Assembly: GCA_964546285.1 (NCBI GenBank)
Contig: CAZJJK010000047.1
Span: forward strand, 1-23,512
Reading direction: 5' to 3'
Origin: CAZJJK01 sp964546285
GTDB lineage: Bacteria; Spirochaetota; Spirochaetia; Treponematales; Breznakiellaceae
DNA: 23,512 nt
This document shows positions 8,626-15,898 of the stretch, one piece after another. The translations under genes were made by a program, and so were the position numbers. Under the pieces are notes generated by a model that saw only the letters and a list, made by a program, of their open reading frames with translations, had not been told where the DNA came from and searched no databases. Position 1 is the stretch's first letter; each line of letters begins with the position of its first letter.

Positions 8626-8647
8626 GGCGCGCCGCTAGCGGCGCGCC
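8626..8647. repeat. 22-bp perfect GC-rich palindrome between the two FKBP genes
   Basis: The half-site GGCGCGCCGCT is followed directly by its reverse complement, giving a perfect 22-bp palindrome just upstream of the -35 element at 8619-8624. As RNA it would form a strong stem about 90 bases after the stop codon of the upstream FKBP gene (stop at 8736), so it could end that transcript; no T run follows. It could also be a protein-binding site. Confidence 0.6.
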
Positions 8648-8735
8648 GGAAAGCCTTTTTCAAGGGAAGCGATCCGTATAAAAGACCGCAAGCTTTGAAA
8701 GCCCTTAGGCGCCGCGATAAGTTCCGCGAAGCTAT

Positions 8736-9524
8736 TTATTCGGCCGCGGCTGGCTCTATTGATAGAAGATCAACTTCAAAGATCAACGTGGCGCTTGGCC
8801 CAATAAGCTCGTTAATACCATATTCGCCATAGGCGAGAGCGGAAGGTATATATATCTTATATTTGCTACCAACCGGCATAAGCAGGATGGCTTCCGCCCA
8901 GCCCTCTATTACGCTATTAAGCGGAAAAATAGCCGGCTCCCCTCGGTCAACTGAACTATCAAACTGGGTGCCATCCAGAAGTGTTCCAATATAGTCAACC
9001 TTTACCGTATCTTCCATCGTCGGCTTTATTCCCTCTCCTTCTTTCAAAACCTCATATTGGAGACCGCTTTCCGTTGTTAGGATGCCCTCGCGTTTAGCGT
9101 TTTCAGCAAGAAATTCCTGTTCCTTGGCGGCATTCGCTGCGCTCAGGACGCTCATGGCTTCCTCAATGGCCATTTGGATTATGAAATTGGCGTCGTCATC
9201 GCCTATTCGCGCGCCGCCAGTTTCAAGATATTCCTTTACTCCAATGAGAAATACGTCATAATCGATCTCTACGCCGGTGCTTTTAATAGATTTTCCGATC
9301 GATACCCCAAAGGCGTAGCTGATAATAGACTTATTATCGATCGCTTGGGTTTCCTGCTCCGCTACGGCGGTTTCATCCGTTGTCGTCACCAGCTCTGGTG
9401 AAGCTTGCTCAGAGGCGGTTTCCATAAGTTTAGGGCCGGCGGCGGCTTCGATTCCGTCTTGAGCGTAGAGGCCAAAGACCGATACAAAAGCGGAAAAGAC
9501 GAGAAGGGTAAAAAAGCGTTTCAT
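8736..9524 (-). CDS. FKBP-type peptidyl-prolyl isomerase, exported (FkpA/Mip-like)
   Basis: A 262-residue periplasmic or surface prolyl isomerase. The signal peptide MKRFFTLLVFSAFVSVFGLYA ends at a probable signal peptidase I site before QDG, with no lipobox, unlike its downstream paralogue. An acidic, Thr/Glu-rich linker at about 25-65 precedes the FkpA-type N-terminal domain (ISYAFGVSIGKSIKS) and the C-terminal FKBP domain, which keeps VDYIGTL, FDSS, IFPLNSVIEGW, LAYGEYG and LIFEVDLL. A longer frame begins at 9626, but ATG 9524 is chosen because it gives a proper signal peptide and lies after the promoter. There is no clear Shine-Dalgarno; the bases TGGTCGTATT precede the ATG. It shares most of its FKBP domain sequence with the gene at 7843-8532, indicating duplication. 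Confidence 0.92.
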   Translation of the reverse strand: MKRFFTLLVFSAFVSVFGLYAQDGIEAAAGPKLMETASEQASPELVTTTDETAVAEQETQAIDNKSIISYAFGVSIGKSIKSTGVEIDYDVFLIGVKEYLETGGARIGDDDANFIIQMAIEEAMSVLSAANAAKEQEFLAENAKREGILTTESGLQYEVLKEGEGIKPTMEDTVKVDYIGTLLDGTQFDSSVDRGEPAIFPLNSVIEGWAEAILLMPVGSKYKIYIPSALAYGEYGINELIGPSATLIFEVDLLSIEPAAAE

Positions 9525-9565
9525 AATACGACCACATAAGAAGGATTGCGGAAAAGGTATTCCAG

Positions 9566-9617
9566 GGCCTCCGTACGGAGGCCGGTTGAGCTTAACCTTA
9601 AATATAGGAAAGAGCAA
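9566..9617 (-). promoter_or_regulatory. FKBP promoter with 5'-terminal palindrome
   Basis: On the - strand, -35 TTGCTC (9617-9612) and -10 TAAGCT (9594-9589) are 17 bp apart. A perfect 18-bp palindrome, GGCCTCCGT and its reverse complement (9566-9583), lies at the predicted transcript start near 9582. The layout matches the paralogue's promoter at 8574-8624: the shared blocks TTGCTCTTT and GCTCAA are 17 bases apart in both. Confidence 0.6.
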
Positions 9618-9641
9618 CCGGCGCATGATCGGGTTCGCGTT

Positions 9642-9686
9642 AAAAAAATTCAGTAGAGGCTATATACGCATAAGGGCAGAAGCCTC
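9642..9686 (-). terminator. Possible terminator after the CotH-family gene
   Basis: On the - strand a 6-bp stem GAGGCT/AGCCTC (9686-9681 and 9661-9656) with a 19-base loop is followed seven bases later by a run of seven T. The stem is short and the loop long, so this is weak. Confidence 0.3.
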
Positions 9687-9717
9687 ATCCTTATAAGGTC
9701 AGGCGGCAAAGGCACTC

Positions 9718-11721
9718 TTATTCCAGCGGCTCAAAGAGCGCGACCAAGCTAGTATTTGAACGCAGACTTAACGTCAAAGCCGCCTGATCTTGTATGTTTT
9801 CACTTGTACCGCTGGCTTCATCGCTAAGTCTCCATCCGGCGAAGCGAAAGCCGCTTTCCGCTTTGGCGCTCAATACGATAGGAATTGAGCTAAAATAAAC
9901 GAGCCGCGATTCTCCCGTATCCAAGCTTAAGGAATTAACGGAGATCCGCCCCCGCTCCGCTTCCCAACTCAAGGCTAGTTGATACCGATCAATCTTAAAT
10001 TTTTCCTCAATTTGACGGCGCATAGCTTCGCTTCGTCGTTCGGCGAAGGTTTTTAGCGCTGATATATTCCAGCGCCATTGATCCACGCTCTGAGGCATGC
10101 GCCACCTCTGTATGTGCTCGGCCATTTCCTTTTCATAAAGGAGGGTGAATTCATCTATGCGCGCCTTAACAAAACTTGGTTCAAAATTAGCGTTTAAGCG
10201 ATCGGCGAAGCGATTAATGAAACTGGCGCGGAAGTTTTCATTGTCTAATAGGGTCCGTAAAATAAAAGTTGCCCAGTCGGGATTAGGCCATTCCGTTAAA
10301 CCAGCCTGAAGGGCGAAATCTAAAGTTCTATGCTCCGCCGCTTCCGGTCCCTTGTATAAGCCAAAACCAAAGTCCGTATCGTAAAGAAACCAGCGCCAGC
10401 GGCCGTCGGAAACGCCGGCGTTTGGATCATAGGTATCAGCGCGAATTCTCCAAAATTTAAGATTGTTGCCTGGCCAATCCGTGTTGGAAAAATAAATTTG
10501 CGCGATTTGATACTCAATAAAATTATCCACATCCATAAGAGTCTGAATGTGACGGTAATTCTCATCTACGCTCATATCGTGGCTATTCAGGTAGGCGACT
10601 AGATCGTGATATGGTTTTTCATCTCCTTTTTCGCCAACGTCAACGCTGCCGTTGTTTTCCAAAATAACGACATCGTCCTTGTCAACTCCGTACGCGTTTT
10701 TTATATAGTATTCGTCAAAGCGTTCGCGGATATTGTGAATTCCCCAATATTCTCCATTTATAAGGACGATGGCTGGACGGAAATCTTGAATGTCCAGTTT
10801 TGTGCCTTCAACCAGGCTGGTCATTAAGGCGTCTCTAAAGAAGGTATACTGTCCGTCGTTGCCGGAATTGCGAAGAATAAACCGGCGGAATTCAGTGATG
10901 GGTTTCCCGTTAAGCGGGCCGCTTAAGCCAGGGAAAAGTTCGTAATTGAAGTTTTTATCGTCACCCTTATAGACATCGCGAGCATAGATTCTTAAAGATT
11001 TCTGAGGATTGGAACGGGTGGCTCCTCCGTGGATTCGCACTCCTACATTTTGGGCCAAGGCTAGTTTGCCATCGTTCTCAAATAATTCAAGAAAGGCTGG
11101 GCGCTCCCACTCGGAACCGCTCTGGCTATAATTAGCCGCCTGTTCCCAAGAGGGAAGGCTAGAGTTGTATTGCTCCTTGTAAATCTTGCCAAGCACGTAA
11201 ATGCCTTTTTCATAGTCAAAGAAATCCGCCGGATCCAAAACAAGGGATATTACGGGAAAGTCATACCGCGCTGACCCCCCTGGGGCGATTAAGAAGGTTT
11301 TTGTGCTTACTCGGCTCATCGCGTCGCCGACATAGGCGCGGGCGCGTATAGTTGTCGCCTTAAACACCTTAACGGTGGGCCTTACCAGATTAGTGGATGT
11401 CGCCTTTGTTGATAACGCGTTCGCCTCATTTGAACGGTCGCGGATGGCTATAGGCTGGGTATAGCGTTTGGAGCTCTTTGAGGGCTCCGTGCCATCTAGG
11501 GTGTAATATAGCTCCGCCTCAGGCTCAGAACTGGAAAGAGTTAATTGGAAACCGTCCGTATACCAGCCGGCGGAATGAGAAAAAACCGGTTGAGAGGCCG
11601 CGTCATCACGGTAACTAAGGGCCGGTTTTTCAAGTTCAGCGCTAAGCTTTTCGGGAGAGCCGAGGCAGTATCCAAGAAAATTGAAGAAAAATAAGAATAT
11701 AAAGGCAAGTTTGATTTTCAT
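9718..11721 (-). CDS. Secreted CotH kinase family protein with chitobiase-like N-terminal domain
   Basis: A 667-residue exported protein. A signal peptide covers about residues 1-20. Residues about 45-145 resemble the chitobiase/hexosaminidase C-terminal immunoglobulin-like fold (FSHSAGWYTDGFQLTLSS, YYTLDGTEPS). The CotH fold spans about 155-560, with VRIHGGATRSNPQKSLRI (K241), GEYWGIHNIRERFDEYY and the metal-binding-like YDTDFGFG (D448, D450). About 590-665 resembles a bacterial InlB-type repeat (SGFRFAGWRL, LVALFEP). CotH of Bacillus is an atypical protein kinase; the substrate here is unknown and surface or polysaccharide attachment is inferred from the accessory domains. It has its own promoter starting at the murD stop codon, and transcription should start at the ATG. 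Confidence 0.85.
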   Translation of the reverse strand: MKIKLAFIFLFFFNFLGYCLGSPEKLSAELEKPALSYRDDAASQPVFSHSAGWYTDGFQLTLSSSEPEAELYYTLDGTEPSKSSKRYTQPIAIRDRSNEANALSTKATSTNLVRPTVKVFKATTIRARAYVGDAMSRVSTKTFLIAPGGSARYDFPVISLVLDPADFFDYEKGIYVLGKIYKEQYNSSLPSWEQAANYSQSGSEWERPAFLELFENDGKLALAQNVGVRIHGGATRSNPQKSLRIYARDVYKGDDKNFNYELFPGLSGPLNGKPITEFRRFILRNSGNDGQYTFFRDALMTSLVEGTKLDIQDFRPAIVLINGEYWGIHNIRERFDEYYIKNAYGVDKDDVVILENNGSVDVGEKGDEKPYHDLVAYLNSHDMSVDENYRHIQTLMDVDNFIEYQIAQIYFSNTDWPGNNLKFWRIRADTYDPNAGVSDGRWRWFLYDTDFGFGLYKGPEAAEHRTLDFALQAGLTEWPNPDWATFILRTLLDNENFRASFINRFADRLNANFEPSFVKARIDEFTLLYEKEMAEHIQRWRMPQSVDQWRWNISALKTFAERRSEAMRRQIEEKFKIDRYQLALSWEAERGRISVNSLSLDTGESRLVYFSSIPIVLSAKAESGFRFAGWRLSDEASGTSENIQDQAALTLSLRSNTSLVALFEPLE

Positions 11722-11727
11722 AAAGCT

Positions 11728-11757
11728 ATTATAGAGGGAAGGCTTTATAAAAGTCGA
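11728..11757 (-). promoter_or_regulatory. Leaderless promoter for the CotH-family gene
   Basis: On the - strand, -35 TCGACT (11757-11752) and a perfect -10 TATAAT (11733-11728) are 18 bp apart. Only six bases separate the -10 from the ATG at 11721, so RNA should begin at the A of the start codon. No Shine-Dalgarno is present. The -35 directly abuts the murD stop codon. Confidence 0.6.
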
Positions 11758-13203
11758 TCACTTAGCCGGGCGCTCCGATGATTCGCCCTCACTGTTTTTT
11801 AACGCGAGTTTCTCCGCGCAAGCCTTCCAGCGTCGGCCCCTATCAAATTCATTAAGGAACATGCCAAAGGAAGCGCAACCCGGAGACAAAACTACCGCGT
11901 CGCCAGCTTGGGCGAGAGAAAAAGCCTTCGCGGCGGCCGCTTCCAAGTCTTGGTAAGGGCCATGGTAAGCGACGCCATTAGAATCCAGCAAAGCGGTGAG
12001 TTTATCCGAGCCGCTTCCCGCTAGAAGAACCACCGCTTTGGCGGACGCGGCGGCGCGGGCCAAGGGCTTAAAATCCAAAGCTTTATCCGTGCCGCCTGTT
12101 ATTAAAATAGGCGCTTGGTCAAAGCTCGCGACCGCGGCTTCCGCGGCTTCCGGTATGGTTGCCGCTGAATCGTTATAGCAGCGAACGCCTTTCGTTTCCA
12201 GAAAAAACTCAAGCCGATGCTCAAGGCCGGGGAAGTTGGCGGCGGCTTCTCGTATAGCTTTGCCATCAAAACCCAAATCCAGAAGGGCAAGGCCGGCGGC
12301 GAGAAAATTTCTTTTTTGATGGAGGCCCGGTACTAGGGTTTTCGCTGGTATTAGTTCTATTTCGTCCCCGCCTTCGGTGCGAGCGAGCCCGGTTATGGAA
12401 GCTTTGTCCCCCGCCGTTAACCATCCGCTAAGCTTGTTATAGTCTTGCCGTTTATCGGAATAGAACGCGACTCTGGCCCTGGTTTCGGACGCGAATGAGC
12501 GGCCCCACTCATCATCGGCGCAGATGGTAAGGTCTTGTCTGTCTTGGCCGCCGTAAATTACTCGTTTGTCGGCGACATACGCTTCCATCGTTTTATATCG
12601 ATCCAAATGATCGGGAAGTATCGTTGTCAGAATAGCGATGCGCGGTTTCAATAAAGCTTCCCCATTATCCCGTGCGCGCTGACGCAAATCGCCAAGCTGC
12701 CAGCTGGAAAGCTCCAAAACCACGTCATCGGCCGCGTTTACGTGGTCAAGGAAACTCAACGGCGAGACGGTGATATTGCCGCCCACAAAGACGCGGCGGC
12801 CTAGTCGCTTTAGCGCCCAGCCTAAAAAGGAGACAGTTGTGGATTTTCCCTTTGACCCGGTTACGGCAATAATTTTCGCCGGGCAGGAGGCGAGAAAAAG
12901 GCTGATATCGGTTTCTATTTTTTTAGCGGCGGCCAAATAGGGGGAGTCAGGCCGAACGGCCGGATTTTTTACGACAAAATCGGCGCGGCGGAAATCATCC
13001 AGTTCGTGGCGGCCCAGCGTAAACCGGAGGGGTAGCCCAGCCAGCTGATCCAGCGACGGCCTTAGCGTGGACTCGTCTCTTAAATCCGTCACTAGGCAAT
13101 CGGCCCCGCGTGAGGCTAAAAAACGGGCGACCTCCAGTCCGCCTCCATGCAGACCCAAGCCCATTATAACAACTCTTTGCCCCGCGTATTCGCTAGATAT
13201 CAA
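11758..13203 (-). CDS. murD: UDP-N-acetylmuramoylalanine-glutamate ligase (MurD), variant motif
   Basis: A 481-residue cytoplasmic peptidoglycan precursor enzyme that adds glutamate to UDP-MurNAc-L-Ala using ATP. Seen: N-terminal UDP-binding region with GLGLHGGG, P-loop GSKGKST (116-122), ELSSWQL, LPDHLDRY, the carbamylated-lysine position K213, GLEHRLEFF, GGTDKALDF (K374) and SPGCASF. The usual DSKATN motif reads DSAATI here (345-350), so the lysine corresponding to E. coli K319 is alanine. It starts with TTG at 13203, seven bases after GGAG, and overlaps the upstream gene by 11 bases, so it is translationally coupled. Length fits the family. I am sure of the MurD fold; whether D- or L-glutamate is added cannot be read from sequence. 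Confidence 0.9.
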   Translation of the reverse strand: MISSEYAGQRVVIMGLGLHGGGLEVARFLASRGADCLVTDLRDESTLRPSLDQLAGLPLRFTLGRHELDDFRRADFVVKNPAVRPDSPYLAAAKKIETDISLFLASCPAKIIAVTGSKGKSTTVSFLGWALKRLGRRVFVGGNITVSPLSFLDHVNAADDVVLELSSWQLGDLRQRARDNGEALLKPRIAILTTILPDHLDRYKTMEAYVADKRVIYGGQDRQDLTICADDEWGRSFASETRARVAFYSDKRQDYNKLSGWLTAGDKASITGLARTEGGDEIELIPAKTLVPGLHQKRNFLAAGLALLDLGFDGKAIREAAANFPGLEHRLEFFLETKGVRCYNDSAATIPEAAEAAVASFDQAPILITGGTDKALDFKPLARAAASAKAVVLLAGSGSDKLTALLDSNGVAYHGPYQDLEAAAAKAFSLAQAGDAVVLSPGCASFGMFLNEFDRGRRWKACAEKLALKNSEGESSERPAK

Positions 13204-14143
13204 GAAGATACTCCTTCTGGTCGTTTTCGTTTAAATAAGGTTTGAGACTTAAATTTACCCATGGCTGGTAAAACGTTTCAGGCACCTTTGCCTTAAGGCT
13301 TTTGAATATAGCCAAATTCTCTGAAAAAGTATTGTTTCTAAGAGCTTCCTCTATATCGAGCATCGATGGGCGCAAAAAATCCATGGCTCGATGAAGATAG
13401 GGCAGGAGGCGGCGTCGCCATTCCTTGTCAGGATCGGCCACGGTGAGACAAACGGTTTTATATTTACAGGTGAATGGATAGTAGGGATAACTGCGTTTCC
13501 CGGCAGGCAATAACAGCTTAGTAAAAAACTTGCCAAGCTCGGTATCCATCCATATTCCTCGTACCATATAGCCCTTGCCTGTTTCGCCTATCCACGTTTG
13601 GGATATGGTTTGGCGGATTATAAAGGATAAAACATGACCATTCTCAAAGTTTACCGATTCCAGTGGAATAAAATCGCATTCAAGATACAGTCGTTTTGTG
13701 CGATAGACGGCGGTTCGGTCATTTGTGCCATTTTTCACGCAAACGGATTCCAAAGGCCGATAGCTTAAGTCAATGCGTAGTAGAAAAAGAAAAAATTCCT
13801 CGTCAAAGCGGTAGAGCTTAAACATACAGGGTTTAAGCACTTCACCGGGATCAAAGAAATACGTTAAGTCAGCGAAAAAGGGCGGCGCTGTCTCTATAAA
13901 GCCTTTTATCCACGTTCGTATGCCGCTGACATAATCATCGCTCGGTTTCGCCAACCTGATATCGTGGTGTATTGGAAAACTGGGAACCTCGTAGGGCAGG
14001 GCTAGGGTAAGAAAAAATTCCTCGTTTTGATTGTAGTGTTTGGTATAGCTTTCTCCCCGAAAAGCCGTTCGGGAGGACAGGTATTCATTTACGATATCGT
14101 CTGAGGGCCCTGGACGAATTTCGTTTATTAATCGCTCCATCAT
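13193..14143 (-). CDS. Hypothetical protein, coupled to murD
   Basis: A 315-316 residue protein that I do not recognise. It is rich in aromatic residues, has no signal peptide or membrane segment, and is presumably cytoplasmic. Notable stretches are YVSGIRTWIKGFIETAPPFFADL and PYYPFTCKYKTVCLTV. Its stop codon overlaps the TTG start of murD, indicating an operon and coupled translation, so a link to cell-wall synthesis is possible but unproven. Start choice: tandem ATG codons at 14143 and 14140 lie 4 and 7 bases after a good -10, so the second fits leaderless transcription best. A frame opening up to 14176 runs through the promoter and is rejected. Confidence 0.8.
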   Translation of the reverse strand: MMERLINEIRPGPSDDIVNEYLSSRTAFRGESYTKHYNQNEEFFLTLALPYEVPSFPIHHDIRLAKPSDDYVSGIRTWIKGFIETAPPFFADLTYFFDPGEVLKPCMFKLYRFDEEFFLFLLRIDLSYRPLESVCVKNGTNDRTAVYRTKRLYLECDFIPLESVNFENGHVLSFIIRQTISQTWIGETGKGYMVRGIWMDTELGKFFTKLLLPAGKRSYPYYPFTCKYKTVCLTVADPDKEWRRRLLPYLHRAMDFLRPSMLDIEEALRNNTFSENLAIFKSLKAKVPETFYQPWVNLSLKPYLNENDQKEYLLDI

Positions 14144-14147
14144 CGAC

Positions 14148-14176
14148 ATAATACAGCGAGGAACGACGGCTTTCAA
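14148..14176 (-). promoter_or_regulatory. Leaderless promoter for the hypothetical-murD operon
   Basis: On the - strand, -35 TTGAAA (14176-14171) and -10 TATTAT (14153-14148) are exactly 17 bp apart. The expected start is the A of ATG 14140. No Shine-Dalgarno is present. Confidence 0.65.
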
Positions 14177-14251
14177 AGGGCGGCGAAAAAAAGAGCGGTT
14201 TTAACGATAAAAACGGCTAAGACGGGCCGCGAAAAACGGCGCGGTCCGACA

Positions 14252-14280
14252 TTGCCGGTTTCGCTTGAGTATAGTATAGT
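14252..14280 (+). promoter_or_regulatory. Leaderless promoter for the FecR operon
   Basis: -35 TTGCCG (14252-14257) and -10 TATAGT (14275-14280) are 17 bp apart; a second overlapping TATAGT begins at 14270. Eight bases separate the -10 from ATG 14289, so the leader would be zero to two bases. No Shine-Dalgarno is visible. It is divergent from the promoter at 14148-14176. Confidence 0.6.
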
Positions 14281-14288
14281 CATTAATC

Positions 14289-15365
14289 ATGGCTAAATGT
14301 CCGTTTCGGCGTCTTGTCTTATTTCCTATGTTTTTGATAAGCGCTGTCCTATGGGCGCAGTCCGCTTCTCAGAAACCCTATGGAGAAGTCGTATACGCTG
14401 ACGGTAGCGAATTTACCGTTGTCCGCGAAGGAGTGGTGAATAATCTCCGCGTTGACGATGCCGAAGCTCTTGGGTATCGTTTGGAGGCGGGAGACCTGAT
14501 ACAAACCGCTAACGCCACTTTTTTAGAAATCAGTTTGGAGCCGCGCGGCGATATCATCAAAATCGCTGAAAATAGTTCGTTTTTCCTCAGCGCTATCGGT
14601 GGCGAGCTTGGCGATATCTCACTCGATATGCTTTATGGCCGCGTTCGGGCTAAGGTTGGTAAGCTCAGCGGTGGGGAACGTTTCCGTATTCGCAACGACG
14701 CGACAGTGGCGGGGGTTCGCGGCACCGACTTTGGTTTTGATGTCGTTATTCAGCCGACAAGCCCAATTAGCGGAGCGCTTAACGCGCCGCTGGTGAAGGT
14801 ATATTGCTTTGATGGCGAGGTTGAGGTTACGCCCTTATCGCCGCCGGTAAGCGATGAATCCGCCTCCGTCGATCCCCATAGCCCTTCGGGGTCTGTTCTC
14901 TCAGATACTACCGCGGCCACTAGTCCTACCTATATTGTAAAAGCCAATGAGCTTCTAACGGTTGATGTCTCCATGTCTATTCCAACAATTGAAAGAAAGC
15001 AAGTTGACGACGAGCTTAAAAGCTATTGGCGGGAAAATGATTACAAAACCGCGCCAAGCGCTCCAGCGCTTTTAGAGACGAAGCTTGAGCAAGTCGCGGC
15101 GGCTCCCGTGACTATTACGGAGTATATACAATTAGAACCGGATTATACGGAAATAAAAAAAGCCGCTTCACAAAAGAATAACATAATTGGCGGCGCTATT
15201 ATCTTTGGCGTTTTTGGTCTTGGCCTTCAAGCGGTTGGTATCGCGGCTTCGGTCTTAAATAATCCGATATTCTCAAACGCCTTTATGTACGCGGGAAGCG
15301 TTGGTATTGGGGTGTCGCTTGTCACTTTAGGCTTCGCCTTGTCCGTTCCTATCCCGACGCCTTGA
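14289..15365 (+). CDS. FecR-domain envelope protein
   Basis: A 358-residue protein. An N-terminal signal sequence (LVLFPMFLISAVLWA) is followed by a FecR domain at about 30-170, with IKIAENSSFFLS, LYGRVRAKVGKL and the strongly conserved VAGVRGTDF. A Ser/Pro-rich linker (about 180-215) and a charged stretch come next. Two hydrophobic segments (about 298-320 and 332-354) near the C-terminus could span a membrane. Classical FecR relays an outer signal to a sigma factor; no FecI-type sigma factor or TonB receptor gene is in the window, and many spirochaete FecR-domain proteins are stand-alone. The role is therefore unknown. It is first in an operon with the DUF2147 and DUF2804 genes. Confidence 0.85.
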   Translation: MAKCPFRRLVLFPMFLISAVLWAQSASQKPYGEVVYADGSEFTVVREGVVNNLRVDDAEALGYRLEAGDLIQTANATFLEISLEPRGDIIKIAENSSFFLSAIGGELGDISLDMLYGRVRAKVGKLSGGERFRIRNDATVAGVRGTDFGFDVVIQPTSPISGALNAPLVKVYCFDGEVEVTPLSPPVSDESASVDPHSPSGSVLSDTTAATSPTYIVKANELLTVDVSMSIPTIERKQVDDELKSYWRENDYKTAPSAPALLETKLEQVAAAPVTITEYIQLEPDYTEIKKAASQKNNIIGGAIIFGVFGLGLQAVGIAASVLNNPIFSNAFMYAGSVGIGVSLVTLGFALSVPIPTP

Positions 15366-15397
15366 GGCGACGGTTATTTCGCATCACGGAGGGTACT

Positions 15398-15892
15398 ATG
15401 CGGAAGAAAGCGTTATTCATGATATGCGGTTTTTTGGCTATCGGAGTCGCGGTTTTCGCGGCTGATCCGGCGGAAGGCTATTGGAAAAGCGTAGATGAAA
15501 AGACGGGCGAAGCAACCGCTTTCTGGAATATTTACGTAAAAAATAATGTACTTTACGGTGAAATAGTTCGTATCGTTGATAAACCCGATGATACGATAGC
15601 TGATAAAACAAAAGAATCGTACCCGGGTTTTCCGGTTTCCGGCATTGTGAACAAGATGAAAGTCATAGGGACCCCGTGGATTTGGGGGCTCACTTCCAAA
15701 AAAGCCGGGAACTGGGCCGGCGGAAAGATAATCGATCTCCAAAGCGGTGATATGTATAATTGCAAAGTTACCTATCGGCCAGCTGATGGTAAACGGTATG
15801 TAAAGGACACCCTTGAAATGAGAGGAGAGCTGTTCTTAGGCATTGGCCGCAGTCAGTTTTGGCTAAGAGCCGATCCGTCAGAGTTTAGGTAA
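15398..15892 (+). CDS. DUF2147 family exported protein
   Basis: A 164-residue protein with a signal peptide (MRKKALFMICGFLAIGVAVFA, probable cleavage before ADPAEG). The mature part matches DUF2147: GYWKSVDEKTGEATAFWNIY, LYGEIVRI, GGKIIDLQSGDMYNCKVTY and a C-terminal FLGIGRSQFW. The family is a small beta-rich lipocalin-like periplasmic fold of unknown function. ATG 15398 is preferred over an in-frame ATG at 15362 because GGAGGG lies five bases upstream and the shorter product has a proper signal peptide. It begins 32 bases after the FecR gene and ends six bases before the DUF2804 gene. Confidence 0.85.
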   Translation: MRKKALFMICGFLAIGVAVFAADPAEGYWKSVDEKTGEATAFWNIYVKNNVLYGEIVRIVDKPDDTIADKTKESYPGFPVSGIVNKMKVIGTPWIWGLTSKKAGNWAGGKIIDLQSGDMYNCKVTYRPADGKRYVKDTLEMRGELFLGIGRSQFWLRADPSEFR

Positions 15893-15898
15893 GGATTT

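Noticed and set aside
9525..9626. 34-residue N-terminal extension of the upstream FKBP
   Set aside because: It would run through the promoter and palindrome and would bury the signal peptide.
14224..14248. Hairpin GGGCCGCG/CGCGGTCC between divergent promoters
   Set aside because: Eight pairs with one G-T, no T run and no clear relation to either promoter; kept only as a note.
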